Assembly (NCBI GenBank): GCA_964604875.1
Contig: CAZSAC010000008.1
Coordinates: forward strand, 1 to 44,047
DNA from: JAVVSR01 sp964604875
GTDB lineage: Bacteria; Bacillota; Clostridia; Christensenellales; CAG-917
DNA: 44,047 bases
Reading direction: 5' to 3'
In this document: positions 6,834-18,800 of the stretch, one piece after another
Layout of the letters: each line of letters starts with the position of its first letter
Numbering within the stretch: the first letter of the stretch is position 1
Made by a program: the position numbers and the translations under genes
Notes under the pieces: model-generated
Seen by the model: the letters and a program-made list of their open reading frames with translations, nothing else
Told to the model about the DNA's origin: nothing
Database searches by the model: none

Positions 6834-8420
6834 ATGAAAATCATTCCGAAACCTATACGTATTTTAAAGCGTGATGGAACTTTTGTTTTAAACCATAATA
6901 CGGGTATCGCGTGCGAATACGGAAATATTACAAATGATTTCAATGATTTTATGCAAAAACGATGCGGTTTTACTGTTGGAAAAGGCGCAGGGATAAAGCT
7001 GATTAAATCGCAGGGGGATTGCGATGAAGCCTATGAGCTTTGCGTAAGCGAAGATGAAATTGAAATTAAAGCCTCGGGCGAAAAAGGTTTGTTTTACGGT
7101 ATTCAGACTTTGAAACAGTTGGTAAATGAATATTTTGTTGACAAAAAGGCGGAAATTCCTTGCGCAATTATTACCGACGCCCCTAGGTTTGAATACAGAG
7201 GGTTTATGTTTGACTGTTGCAGGCATTTCTTTGACGTCACCGTTGTTAAAAAGCTGATTGAAGCGTGCGCGCTTTTAAAACTTAATGTTTTCCACTGGCA
7301 TTTAACCGAAGACCAAGGCTGGAGAATCGAAATAGAAAAATACCCCAAACTGACGGAAATTGCAAGCAAACGCGCTGAAACGCGCGGAGACAAAACGCCT
7401 GTTGAAGGATATTATACAAAAGCGCAGATTGAGGAAGTTGTCGAGTATGCAAAATCTAAGTATATTGAGGTAATTCCGGAGTTTGACTTACCCGGTCATA
7501 CTCGCGCAATCCTTGCCGCCTACCCCGAATTGAGCTGTAAGGGAGAGGCGCCCCCCGTTGCTACAACGTTTGGGATTCATAAAGAAATTTTGTGCGGGGG
7601 CAATCCTAAAACATATGAATTTATCTATGACGTTTTAGATGAGCTTGCACAGCTATTCCCCTCAAAGTATGTGCACGTCGGCGGCGACGAGGCTGTTAAA
7701 CTTGAGTGGGATAAGTGCGAAAAATGTAAAGCTTTAGCCAAGAAAGAAGGTTTGGAAAATATTGAGCAACTTCAAGGCTATCTGACAAAAAAGGTAATTG
7801 AGCATTTAAAATCGCTTGGTAAAGTTGCAATTTGTTGGAATGAAAGCATAAATAGCGGTATGTTAGAAGAAAGCGCAATTATGCAATATTGGCAGGACGG
7901 GAAAAACCCTGTCAGAGTTTTAGACGCTATAGAAAAAGGAAGGAAAACAATCGTTTCCAAGTTTGAAGCCTATTATCTTGACTATCCTTACGGAATGACA
8001 AGGCTTAAAAAGACATATGAGTATGAGCCGGTTTTCTTTGAGGGAGATGCCGAGGCAGAAAAAAATATCTGGGGCGTAGAAGCTCCTCTTTGGACGGAAT
8101 ACGTTGCCGACTTTAAAACCATTGAGTATAGAACTTTTCCAAGGCTCACGGCGGTTGCCGAAAGCGGATGGACAAAAAAAGAAGGTAAAAGTTATGACAG
8201 CTTTGTAGAAAGATTGCCAAACCTTATCGGCTTATTAAAGGTATACGGCATAAATTCGGTCAGCGCGCACGACGCTAATCCAAATGCGTTTAAGGGTTTG
8301 GCGGAGCTCATAGAATTTGGTATAAAGGCGTTGGATAAGGATTTGATTAAGCGGTCAAGGGAAGTGACCAAGGAAATTTCAAAGACAAGAAAACAATCAG
8401 CGGAGGCTATTAAAAAATGA
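6834..8420 (+). CDS. GH20 beta-N-acetylhexosaminidase
   Basis: The 528-residue enzyme would release terminal beta-linked GlcNAc or GalNAc by substrate-assisted catalysis. A GH20b-like N-terminal domain (about 1-125) contains Gly-Leu-Phe-Tyr-Gly-Ile-Gln-Thr-Leu. The TIM barrel starts at about residue 125 with Phe-Glu-Tyr-Arg-Gly-Phe-Met-Phe-Asp and His-Trp-His-Leu-Thr-Glu-Asp-Gln-Gly-Trp-Arg. The catalytic pair is Asp285-Glu286 in His-Val-Gly-Gly-Asp-Glu. Other barrel landmarks are Pro-Glu-Phe-Asp-Leu-Pro-Gly-His and a late Glu-Ala-Pro-Leu-Trp-Thr-Glu. There is no signal peptide, so it is probably cytoplasmic and acts on imported host-type or peptidoglycan-derived oligosaccharides. SD GAGGTG precedes the ATG. 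It overlaps the next gene by four bases. Confidence 0.95.
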   Translation: MKIIPKPIRILKRDGTFVLNHNTGIACEYGNITNDFNDFMQKRCGFTVGKGAGIKLIKSQGDCDEAYELCVSEDEIEIKASGEKGLFYGIQTLKQLVNEYFVDKKAEIPCAIITDAPRFEYRGFMFDCCRHFFDVTVVKKLIEACALLKLNVFHWHLTEDQGWRIEIEKYPKLTEIASKRAETRGDKTPVEGYYTKAQIEEVVEYAKSKYIEVIPEFDLPGHTRAILAAYPELSCKGEAPPVATTFGIHKEILCGGNPKTYEFIYDVLDELAQLFPSKYVHVGGDEAVKLEWDKCEKCKALAKKEGLENIEQLQGYLTKKVIEHLKSLGKVAICWNESINSGMLEESAIMQYWQDGKNPVRVLDAIEKGRKTIVSKFEAYYLDYPYGMTRLKKTYEYEPVFFEGDAEAEKNIWGVEAPLWTEYVADFKTIEYRTFPRLTAVAESGWTKKEGKSYDSFVERLPNLIGLLKVYGINSVSAHDANPNAFKGLAELIEFGIKALDKDLIKRSREVTKEISKTRKQSAEAIKK

Positions 8421-9334
8421 TATCAAAACATTATAAAAACTATAAAAACTTTGGCAAGTGCTTAGAGCTAAGCAACGGCGAAATCAAAGCGTTGATAACC
8501 GTTGATATTGGACCGAGAGTGATTTTTTACGGCTACAAGGGCTATAACCTTATGTATGAGGATTTAAACAGAAAAGTTCAAAAAGGTGGAGAATTTTTTG
8601 ACAAAAACTTTAAGGCGGGCGAAACTTGGTATGCCTATGGCGGTCATCGCCTATGGAGAGCCGACGAAGATTTAGGTTCATACGCTCCCGACAATTATCC
8701 CGTGAAGGTGGAAAGGATTGAAAACGGCGCGATATTTACGCCTGCCCTACAAACCTATACCAAGCTTCAGGCAATAACAAAAATCGTAATGCAAGAAGAC
8801 GGCGAGTTGGAAATTACGCAGTCGTATACAAATAAAGACGACGTTTCAAAAACGCTGTCCTTGTGGGGTATTACGGCGGTCAGACAAGGCGGAGTAGAGG
8901 TTGTCCCGCTTAACGACAAGGATACGGGGTTATTGCCAAGTCAAAACTTTGTTTATTGGTCATATGACGACAAAAAAGACAAGAGGATTTCAATATCCAA
9001 CAAATACGCCGTTTTAAAGCAAAACAAAAATAACGAAAAAGCATTTAAGCTAAGTTTGTATAATCATTTTGGTTGGGCGGGATATTTTGTTGGCAAATAT
9101 CTTTACCTAAGAAAATTTGAGGTAATAGACGCAGTCCATACGGACTATCAAAGCAATTATGAAACTTACGTCAGCGGAGACTATTTGGAAATGGAGGTCA
9201 TGGCGCCCAAGGTTACATTGGCGCCTGAAGAAAGCTCTACATTGGTAGAACGGTTTAAAGTCTATAAGGATGTCACGCTTAAGAAGTTTGATGACGAGAG
9301 TATTGAAAAGACACTTTCCGACGTGATAGGCTAA
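8417..9334 (+). CDS. DUF4380-like protein (aldose-epimerase-like beta-sandwich)
   Basis: A 305-residue protein without signal peptide or membrane segments. The beta-strand-rich layout, with Asp-Ile-Gly-Pro-Arg-Val early and Tyr-Gly-Gly-His-Arg-Leu-Trp-Arg-Ala-Asp-Glu near residue 76, resembles DUF4380, a relative of the galactose mutarotase-like fold. The conserved His and Glu could act on a sugar ring, but no reaction is established. Its start overlaps the GH20 stop (ATGA), with GGAGG 10 nt before the ATG, so it is translated with GH20 and may handle a product of that enzyme. A strong terminator follows. Confidence 0.7.
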   Translation: MISKHYKNYKNFGKCLELSNGEIKALITVDIGPRVIFYGYKGYNLMYEDLNRKVQKGGEFFDKNFKAGETWYAYGGHRLWRADEDLGSYAPDNYPVKVERIENGAIFTPALQTYTKLQAITKIVMQEDGELEITQSYTNKDDVSKTLSLWGITAVRQGGVEVVPLNDKDTGLLPSQNFVYWSYDDKKDKRISISNKYAVLKQNKNNEKAFKLSLYNHFGWAGYFVGKYLYLRKFEVIDAVHTDYQSNYETYVSGDYLEMEVMAPKVTLAPEESSTLVERFKVYKDVTLKKFDDESIEKTLSDVIG

Positions 9335-9361
9335 ATTTATAAGAAAAATATAAAAACTATA

Positions 9362-9396
9362 AAAAGAGACGCATTTTTTACGCGTCTCTTTTATTT
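9362..9396 (+). terminator. Rho-independent terminator after the GH20 operon
   Basis: AAAAGAGACGC (9362-9372) pairs with GCGTCTCTTTT (9382-9392) around a 9-base loop, followed by ATTT. The A- and T-rich stem ends would allow it to work on either strand. Confidence 0.9.
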
Positions 9397-9707
9397 CGAC
9401 AAAAAAATATTATATTTTTAGGCTTTGCCTGACATATTTGGATATAATTTTTAATTCTATTTCCAGCTAGTCACTATGTTTGCTGTCAAAATAATTAATA
9501 ATAATGTCAAAATACCGTACTATATGGCAGTTTGAATAAATATTAATCAAAATCCGTTTTTAAATAAATCGCCTGTTTTTTGCTTAAAAAATCGTTGAAC
9601 AAGCGATATTATTTTTCGGACTTGTGGCTGTAAACTTTTATCACCACAAGATGTTGTCGGACAATGGAAAAAAAGGAAAAACAGAGACATATATTTATAA
9701 ATATATC
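9397..9707. other. AT-rich intergenic region without a supported gene
   Basis: Very AT-rich sequence between the GH20 operon terminator and the giant gene's promoter. I see no ORF with a credible SD and no RNA family I recognise. The only clear structure is the inverted repeat at 9621-9650. Short A/T runs at 9661-9707 could serve as an UP-like element for the promoter at 9708. Confidence 0.6.
9621..9650. repeat. Inverted repeat upstream of the giant gene promoter
   Basis: CTTGTGG (9621-9627) and CCACAAG (9644-9650) are perfect inverted arms separated by 16 bases, centred about 72 bp upstream of the -35 box. The spacing would suit an activator site, but no regulator is identified. Confidence 0.4.
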
Positions 9708-9736
9708 TTGACTACCGAAAAAAATTAAGGTAGAAT
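9708..9736 (+). promoter_or_regulatory. Promoter of the giant lipoprotein gene
   Basis: TTGACT at 9708-9713, an exact 17-bp spacer and TAGAAT at 9731-9736. Unlike most promoters in this window it has no TG extension. The expected start near 9743 gives a leader of about 73 nt, by far the longest seen here. Confidence 0.8.
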
Positions 9737-9773
9737 AGTATTGACTAATGTGGAATTGTGTCCTCAGTTTCAC

Positions 9774-9808
9774 GCACGCGTGCGCTAACTCCTGCGCACA
9801 CAAGGAGG
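9774..9808 (+). promoter_or_regulatory. Structured leader and SD of the giant gene
   Basis: GTGCGC (9780-9785) and GCGCAC (9794-9799) form a 6-bp GC-rich hairpin just before the SD AAGGAGG (9802-9808). The 8-base loop ends in CTCCT (9789-9793), which is complementary to AGGAG in the SD (9803-9807). A competing 10-base palindrome, GCACGCGTGC (9774-9783), overlaps the hairpin's left arm. Two mutually exclusive folds next to the ribosome binding site could tune translation; this is inference. Confidence 0.5.
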
Positions 9809-9815
9809 CTAAATT

Positions 9816-12800
9816 ATGAAAAAAAATTCTCTTACAAGAAAGGCATTGGCGGTATTGCTGTTTTTGATGGTTGTCGTCACGCTATTTGCAGCTTGTAATC
9901 CAACGTCGGGTGGTGGCACTTTTGTTCCGCCCCAAACGGAGGAGCCTAATAAACCCGGATTGGAAGTGGATCCTGAACCTGAGCTTGTTAAACACTCGTT
10001 GACTAACCAACAAGCGATGGGCATGGTTATCGATTCGATGAACCGCTCGAAGGAACTTAATAAGATGGACGCGTCCGTCTTGGATTTCGAGTTTGAAATC
10101 TTTTTGGATCTTTCCGAGAAACTAGTTGAGCAATATTACGCGATACAGGTTAAAGGCTCAATTGACTTAGAAGACGACTCAAAGAGTTTGTTGCAAATCG
10201 AAATCGTAAGCCAAAGAACGGGACTCGATGACAAAATCATTTGCGGGTTCTACGCTAAAGACGGCGTAATGTACATAGATACAAGGGGTTCGGCAAAACC
10301 TCAAGGCATTCACGTTTTCAAGGTTGAAAACTTGGATATCGCTTGGCTCGCCGGCACTTTGCAGAAAACATTCGACCAACTTGCCTTGGCGGACTTCATG
10401 AATCGTTTTGAAATCAGCAGCTTATTGAGCGGCGTAGACCTCGGCGCATTCACAAGTATCCTAAGCGGTATTATTGGCGGAAACGTGCCCACGGTTATTA
10501 CGAACCTTGTCCAGAAAAACGGCTCATACTATGTTGAAAACGGCAATGGTCTTGTAACTGTTGTTATGCCTACCATTTTGAACGACGCAAAACTTATGGG
10601 CATGGTATTCGGCGTATTGGGCGGAGTTTTAAGCGATGATATTTTTGAAGTTATAGAGCTTATTTTCGGTTGGGACGCAGCTACTATATTCAGCGCGGCT
10701 CAAGGCGGAGAAATAGGCGTAGGTTTGTTCCTACGCGCGCAAATTCAAGACGACAGCTTTAAGAAAATGTCCATAGGCATCGCAGTCAACGATGAAAATC
10801 CTTTGGATATTGACGTTGGCGTTAAGGATATTGTTTTAGGCAAAAAGCCTACGTTCTCTTTGCCGGACTTTACCAACGTTGAAACCAAGAGTTATAGTTT
10901 CACCACATTGAACCTTGATGTGGAGCTGAATGTTAAAATTTCCGAAACAGCAAAACCGTATACTATTGCGGGCATTGATGAATCCTTTGGAAATTTGATT
11001 TCAGGCTTACTTGCCGGCGATGGAAATAGCCTCTCCTTTGTCGACAGCAACGGTAAACCAATTGGACTTGGAGAAAAGAAAATTGACGTTATTAACGACG
11101 TTATAATAAAGCTCCGTGTCAAACTTCGTGCGGAAATTGATTTAAAGGACAATAACAATACAAAAATCCTACTTGAAATTATTGGAGGTCAAAACAACTC
11201 TGTTCGAGCAGGTGTTTATTACATAGGTAGCGAAGAAGCCGCATACATAGATTTATCGGGCATGGGCAGCGGTCGCTATAAAATTGACAGTTATCCCAGA
11301 CAGAAATTTACTGAAGACGCAAACGGAAACGTTGTTCAACGCGTCAGATATGTTGAAGATGAAAAGGGTAAATATTACCTCAAAAACGGCGAATATGTAA
11401 CCTCTAAGAAAATTCCTTCGGGAGTGACGCTTTATTCGCAAGAGTTCTATTACGACTTCTATAATCAAGCTACCGATGCGGGTATGAAACGCTATACTTC
11501 AACGACAACTCAAGTTCCGTTGAATCTTACCAACATCATAAAAGACAGTTTAGATGAATTAATCCCCACGATTCCTTCATTGTATGATATCGTTGCAGGC
11601 GCAACCGCCGACGATGAAGAAAAAGTATATGATGAGGTTTACGCCGATGAGGCTGCGTACATAGCGTCCTTGCTTAACAGCGGAAAGGTTATGATTGAAC
11701 ACTATAACACCGCAGGCGCAACCGCAGGTGAAACGGAAAACAAGATTGACGCAATTTCGATTATCAAATTGATTTTGTTGGACGCAGAAATCACTCGCGG
11801 CGAAAATAAGATGTCTTTTGACAGGATATTCATCTCCTTGGGCACAGACGTTATAGATACGCTATTGTCTGCTTTGAAACCGGGGCTGAAACTGCCTATA
11901 ACAAAACTCGATATCGATATTGATTCCTCAAGCGGCCCAGGCTTGGACGGCATTTACATTGACGCGGCTTTGGGCGATAGAACTGCCGCCGTAGGCTCTC
12001 CCGACAGAGAAAAACTATCACTTGGAATTAAGATTTTGACAGAGTACGGCGAGGCTATGGACGATTACACAATGCCAAACGTAAACGACCCGTTGCACCC
12101 GTATATGCTTTTAAACGTTGGAAAGGATGAGCTTGGAAACTTGACTGGTCTTTCCACAATAAACCTAGCGTTAAGCGGTCAATTTAGGCTACAACTTTCT
12201 CAAGGAAACTGGAACTTGTCGCCTTTGCAACAGGTTTTGGCAGGCTTGATTTTACAGTTGGAAGTTGAAGAAGATATAGATATGTGGTATGGCTTTGACA
12301 TTTCCGCAAACCTAAATCTTGCTACCATCAAAAATGATACGCTTGGCTCAATCGATGCAAAAATTGCAATCACCAAAAACCCCGGCCCTAACCAATTGCC
12401 TGCGATAATCGTATATTTGGTAGACGGAAAACTATATGTCGACGCAGAAAAAATCGGTATTCCTAAGATAATGTTGGATTTATCGAAGATTATCAGCAAA
12501 AACGTAGATATTTTCAAAAACATACCCTCGGGAGCGTTGGCAACGGCTGAATCCTCCGATATAGATATTGTCGGACTTTTGGCAGGTATTTTGGGCGGAG
12601 TTGAACTTGACGGCTCTAACGGAATTCAGTTGGAAGTTAAACTTGCGACAAACCTTTTAAGCGCGTTAATCGGCGCTTTGGTTCCCGATATCGGCGCTGA
12701 CGCTATAGCGGCGTTGGATCAAGTTCGCGTAACTGAAGATTCGGGCATCAGATTATATTTGGACGGCTTAAATTTAAGCGAATTGGAATTGAATGTCCAA

Positions 12801-15800
12801 TTAGGGCTTGAAACAGACGAGGAAAGCATTGACTTGGGGCTTGGACTCGGGCATATATTCCTTGGAATGGGCGAACTCGATTTATTGCCTTCCAACGCAA
12901 GCAGTTTTAGCGACGTATTATCCGAATTGCAGGTTTATTTGGGTATAGAAGGTTCGCTGACAATTGAGCTTGCCGAAGGCGAAATCGACCTAAATAATAT
13001 GATAGGCGCGCTACTTGTCGATATGGCAAGCGGAGCCAAATTTAATCCTTATATCGATGTAGAAGAGGATATTTTGGCGGGTATTGACTTAAAAGTTCAA
13101 GCCAGCTTGGATTTACTCAACGCTCCTGACTATAACAACACGCAAATTGTCATCGAAGCGCGCAGTATACGTACGGGCAATTTGCTTTTAGGCGCGTATT
13201 ATGAAAACGCCAATTTATACGCAGACCTTTCGGCTTTAGGCTTTGAAAAGTTCTGTATGAACATTGACTTAATTGAACTTTTGAGCGGCGCAATCGGCGG
13301 AACGGGCGAACTTGAGGAGCCCAACGCGCTGGTTACTGCCGACGAAAAATCAAAAGTTAATTTACAAGGTTTACAAATTGCCTTGTTATTAAGCAAGAGT
13401 GGATTGCAAGCCAAAGTCGTGACTGGCTTGACCGGCTTGATTGTTAGCTTGATTGCCGATTCTATTGAAGGCGGAGATACCGCTGACGATTGGATGTTGG
13501 CAATTTTGGAAAGCGAAGGAATGCCGGGATTTGATTTACCCGAAATCGGCGCCAGCGTATCCATAGACTTAGGAAGGGATTCAGGCAAGCCGTTATTGAA
13601 TGCAATCTCCATTAAAATTGACGTTACGGCTTCAAAAGAGTTGGGCGCTGATCCTACATTAAGCATAGGGCTTTATCTAGGCGGGATTGTTCTTGATACC
13701 AAACTCAGAGATATTGTTGCAGAATCGGGCATTGAAAGAAGCCAGTTCCCGAAATGCGGAATGCTGGATAACGTTTATATTGACGTTATCGGTGCAATTG
13801 AACTTGGCGCATACGCAAGCGACCCTGAAATTATGAATTATAGCCTCAAAGACTATATGGCAGCTTTTGCCGAGTCGATGGGGCCTAATGAAAAGAAAGA
13901 CGAAAACGGCAATCCTGTTTTGGACGCAGACGGCAATCCTGTAATTGAGGACAAAACGGCTTTGTATAATTTGCTTTGCGCAATTATGATTAAGTTTAAC
14001 GTTGCAAGCGATTTGTACGACGTAATAGGGTTCCGTATTGCGGGCAATTTGGCGTTAGATTCGTTGCTGATGGACGGCGACAATATGATGCCGAAACTTC
14101 CATACTTAATCGAAGGAAGCGAACTTGCGATTGAACTTTACAACGGTATCGTTGGCAAGAGTAAAAAGATTATCGGTATCTATTTGTCAGGCGGATATGT
14201 TTATGTCCACCTGAACGGTAATATTTTGGCAAGCTCGAAGTTAAAACTTAACGTTGCCGGACTTGACCTTTTAAATACCTTAGATTACGTTTTGGAAAGC
14301 AAGGCGACTGAAAACGACTTGACCTATTCCGAAGGCTTTGTGGCTGGAAGCTATAATCGATATGTGACTAAGAATAAGTCTTATTTCCTTGTTACTCCCA
14401 CAAACGCAGAGGCGTATGCCAATGTTAAAAAGTATATCAAGGTAGGCGAAGAATATGTCGTTGAAAAAGATGCAACGGCAGAACAAAAGAAGGCGGCTGA
14501 AGGATATGTCGCTCCTATTTATAATAAGTATATTAAAGATAGCAACTTAGGTTATGTACTATTAACAGCCGCAAATGCAACTCAATATGCAGACACGGCA
14601 ACCTATCCTCGCTATATTAAAATGGTTATCGGTTCGTCTAAGAATGAAAGTCAAGGGGCGTCTGCAGCCGCAGATGTTGACATCAGAAGCATAGGCGGGC
14701 TTCTTAACGGCGCAATCAGAAATATTTCGATAACCAACCATAGCATTTCCATCAATCTAGGCGCAAATTTATTGGGCGCGGTTATTGGAATGGCTATGAA
14801 TATTTCGGACGTAAATATCCCTGTTTTGAACGAAGAAAACAGCTATATCAAATGGGATTACGGCAATCCTGAAATTTACGGCGAAGGCGTAAAGGCTTTG
14901 CAAATCAGCCTTGGAATCGACCCGATATATTTAAGAATATCCTTGGGCGGATTTAAATTCGGTATGACAAAAGGCAACGTATTGCCCGATGAATTGCTTG
15001 AAGACATCGCTTATGACGCAAATCCCGACAACACCGAAAAACGTTACACTTCTTTACTAGACCTTTCCAACATTTCGCTTTCTGTGGAAGTCGGTTTGGA
15101 CATTGAGTTGAAAGAAAGCGTTATCCCAGTCGGTGGTATTCTATCTGCGTTGGATCCATTGCTTAAACTTGGGCTTGATTTAGACGAAGGCGCATTGGAT
15201 ATAAACGTTAAAGACGATATCAACTATAATTTACGCATTTATGTGCAAACAAACTTCAATTTGCAAGACGTAAATCGTTCACAAGTTTTGTTGGAAATTA
15301 TGAACGAGCCCGTTGGCGAAGCAAAGAGAAAGGTTTTGGGCGTATACTTTGACGGTTTAATTATTAATCCCGCTTGGACAGAAGGCTCGGATGTAAGCAA
15401 ATATTTAGCCCCGGTTTTATACATAGATTCCGATGTTTTAAACATTGCGAAATTTAAGCTTGAAAACTTTGACCTTTTAGGCGCTTTGTTACAAGGCGAG
15501 CTAGACGGATTATTGGGCAAATTGAATACAGTTTTAGCGGGAGGCGCAAGCGCTGCCGCTGACGACCCGATGACTCAAGAAGAAGTAATTGATATTTTGT
15601 TCAGCTTATCAGAGCATAATATAAAGATTATTTTAACCGAAAGCATCATCGTAGGTTTATTGAAAGCTTTGGCTCCCGATATCGCAAGCAACGAAGGCGT
15701 TATGCAAGTTATTGAGGAATTGCGCGCTCAAGCTTCAGTAGAAATAAATACCGTTCCGTTCAAACTTGCAGTGAGAATCGATACTCAATATTTGGCGTTA

Positions 15801-18800
15801 GGCGTACACATTGCCGAACCTAGAGTCAGTATCGACCCGATTGAAAATATTTTTGAAATTGCTTTGGCAAACCGTGACCAATATGTTTCATTTGACCAAA
15901 AATGTTTGAGCGTAACCATTGACCTTGCAATTCAATATAAGTTCTTTGTTGATAAAGGACCGGTGAACTTAACCAGTATTCTGGAAGATTTGGCGATGAA
16001 TTTAGACGGCACCAAATACGTCGAAATTAAGAGCGCGACCACAGAAGATAAACTCAACGCCGAAGGCTTAACTTATAACCGTTATGCAAAAGCGTCGGAG
16101 AATCAATATGTTTTAAGCGCAAACGCAGCCTCGCCATATATCAAAACCTTAGGCTCTGACCAAACATGGAGCTATGTCTTAGAAAGCCAAGCCTCTGACG
16201 AACAAAAGCTTGCGGCTGAAGGCTTTAGCTACAATACTTACGTCAAGAAAAGCGATACCGAATATACCAAGACGGTAAGCTATTCGCCTAACGGAAACTA
16301 TTTGAAGATTTCCGATAGCTTAGCGATGGTTCGTAAATTGCTTAACGCTATCAATCTTAATGTTGAACTTCCCGATACAGAGGGCGAAATCCGCATTAAA
16401 TTGGTTGCCAACATTTTGATGGAAGAGCTTTATAACCAAATTTTGGTTAGCCAAGAGGTTCCCGCTGAAGGCGCAAACGGCAACTGGTGGGTATACGGCG
16501 TTGATACAGGCGTCAAGTACAATGCGGACGCAAAAGTTGCAATAGGCGACGGCTTCTGGTGGATAGGCGGGAAGCCTACAACTGTTCCATACAATAAGAA
16601 CGACACCTTAGAGCAAGGTTCAAACGGGAATTGGTTTATCAAGAAGGTTGATTCCGAAACCAAGAAAGAGACCTTGTATGATACGGGCTTGCCATACGTT
16701 AAAGACCAAAAAGGCACAGAGGGCAACGGAAATTGGTATATCGACGGTGTTGATACAGGCATAGCAAAACGCAGCGTTGACATTTTAGGGTGCTTAGACG
16801 TAGGCGTGTTTATTAGCTTTGATAATGGAAACAAGCAGATTGTTTTAAGCTTGAAAGGCGGAATGCTCTATGTTGATATAGAAGACATCGGCGGACAAAA
16901 CTTTAAACTCAATTTACTTGACCTTATCGCCTCTATTAAAGGCGCGGGAAGCGCGTCTGCACAAGGCAACGTTGCCGTTTCGACTGCGCAAGAGGTAGCG
17001 GCAGCGGCTGCGGTTAACGTAAGCGATATTCTAAACAACGCTATAAGCGATATTACAATCCAAAAAGGCTTTGGGCTTGACGTCACGCTTAATTATCAAA
17101 TTCTCGCGGCATTGATGAGCTCGTTAGTGCCGAATATGTTTGGGGCAGACTCGTTGAAGCACTTCTATCTTGTAGACGAAACGACCGACTCCAGCGCATA
17201 TGTTGAAATTGGCGACGCCATAGAAAAGGATATTAAGGATAGCCGTGAGTATGTCAAATTGGTGAAAGTTGCCGATGACTATGTTTTATTCGACGCAACC
17301 AATCCCGATCACGCTGCAATAACCGATTGTAGGTATGAGTTATATGACGCGGACGTCCACGGAAGCAACCCCGCAATCTTCAAGAAAGTACGTCATAGCG
17401 GTATTACTTATAGAAAATACCACGCTCCAACCGGAGGCAAGGCGTTGTATGTTGGTTTTGCTTTTGCAAACGGCTTTGACTTGGGTATCTTGATAGACGG
17501 CTATAGCATCGGCGCTGACAGAAAGGCAGTCCTTGCGTCTCCCGAAGAAGATTTCGTGTCGGTTGACAGCGCAACCACAGGAAAGCTTACCATTGAAACC
17601 TCAATTTATATAGAGTTCCAGGGCAAACAATCAGAAGTTGTTGAGCTTGGCAATTTGTTGGAATCCATTTTAGAGCAATTACACCAAAAGAAGGTTAAAG
17701 AAGGCTCTTACAAGGACGGCGATATTGACCTTAGACAACTTGGCGACGCATTATCCGCCGCGGCTCCCGCAATTGTTATAAGCCAATTCTACAATAAGGT
17801 CGCAATCAATGTTAAAGCTGCCCTTGTTCTTGACGAATTAATAAATGGAAAAGGTTTCTTAAATAAGATTAAGAGTTCTGAATTTGCTATTCAAATTCAA
17901 AGCTACAACGAAGACGGAACCTTAAAAGATACAATCCTCGGATTATATTTGGCTGACCAATGCCTATATGTGGAAAGAAGACACGATACGTCTCCGATTA
18001 TCCGCATTGATTTGGCAAGCCTGTTGGCAGACCCGAATACCACTGGCAGTGGTTCGGCAGAATCTGACGTTAATGCGCTTGTTCCAACAGAAGGAGCATC
18101 CGAAGCTACGGCAGACGCAACAAAAAAAGGCGATTTAAACTTAATTTTAAAGACAAACGGTTTGTATATCGAAATTACAACCGAACTTGTTCAAGCAATT
18201 TTGTCATCGTTGTTGGACGTTGAAGTTGATTTGACAAACTCTGTCGGCGATTTAAGCGCAAATCTTGCCATTACCTGGGCTAAAGAAGGTAAAAAAGCAA
18301 TCGACCTTAACGAAGTCGGCGTAGAAGTTTCCATCAATCTTGCTTCCTTGCGTTTGGCTATTGGGCTGAAGGGCTTAGTTGTTGGCATTCTCAACGAAAA
18401 CGATTCTATTCTTCCCACAAATGTTCGTGAAGACGCTATCCCGATTGAAGAGATGATTTTAGACGTCAGCTTGAAGGTTGGTTTGGGAGTAAATATTCCT
18501 AACAACGTCAAGATTAGCGACGTTTTGAAGATGTTCAACAGCGATTTGGATTTCGGCGACTTGACGGTCGACGTGGGCTCGGGCGCATTTATCGGACTAG
18601 TTATCAGCGTTGACGCAAGTTTGAATTTTGGCAACCTAGACGCGTCTGAAGCGGTTGTTAAAATCACAACAAAAATCGGAAAGAGCGCAACCCCTGTGGA
18701 TATTGTTTCCGTTTACCTAAAGGGCGGAGACGTTTATGCGGATTTGTCCAACTTGCTTGGACCTCAGGCAAAAGGTAAAATCACGGGGCTTAAACTATCC

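Noticed and set aside
9609..9803. Minus-strand ORF of 64 codons in the intergenic region
   Set aside because: It spans the promoter and leader of the giant gene, has no SD, and its AT-rich composition explains it.
9819..9826. Run of eight A in the second to fourth codons of the giant gene as a phase-variation switch
   Set aside because: Lys-Lys-Asn is normal for a signal peptide start and eight A is short for a contingency locus; strain data would be needed.
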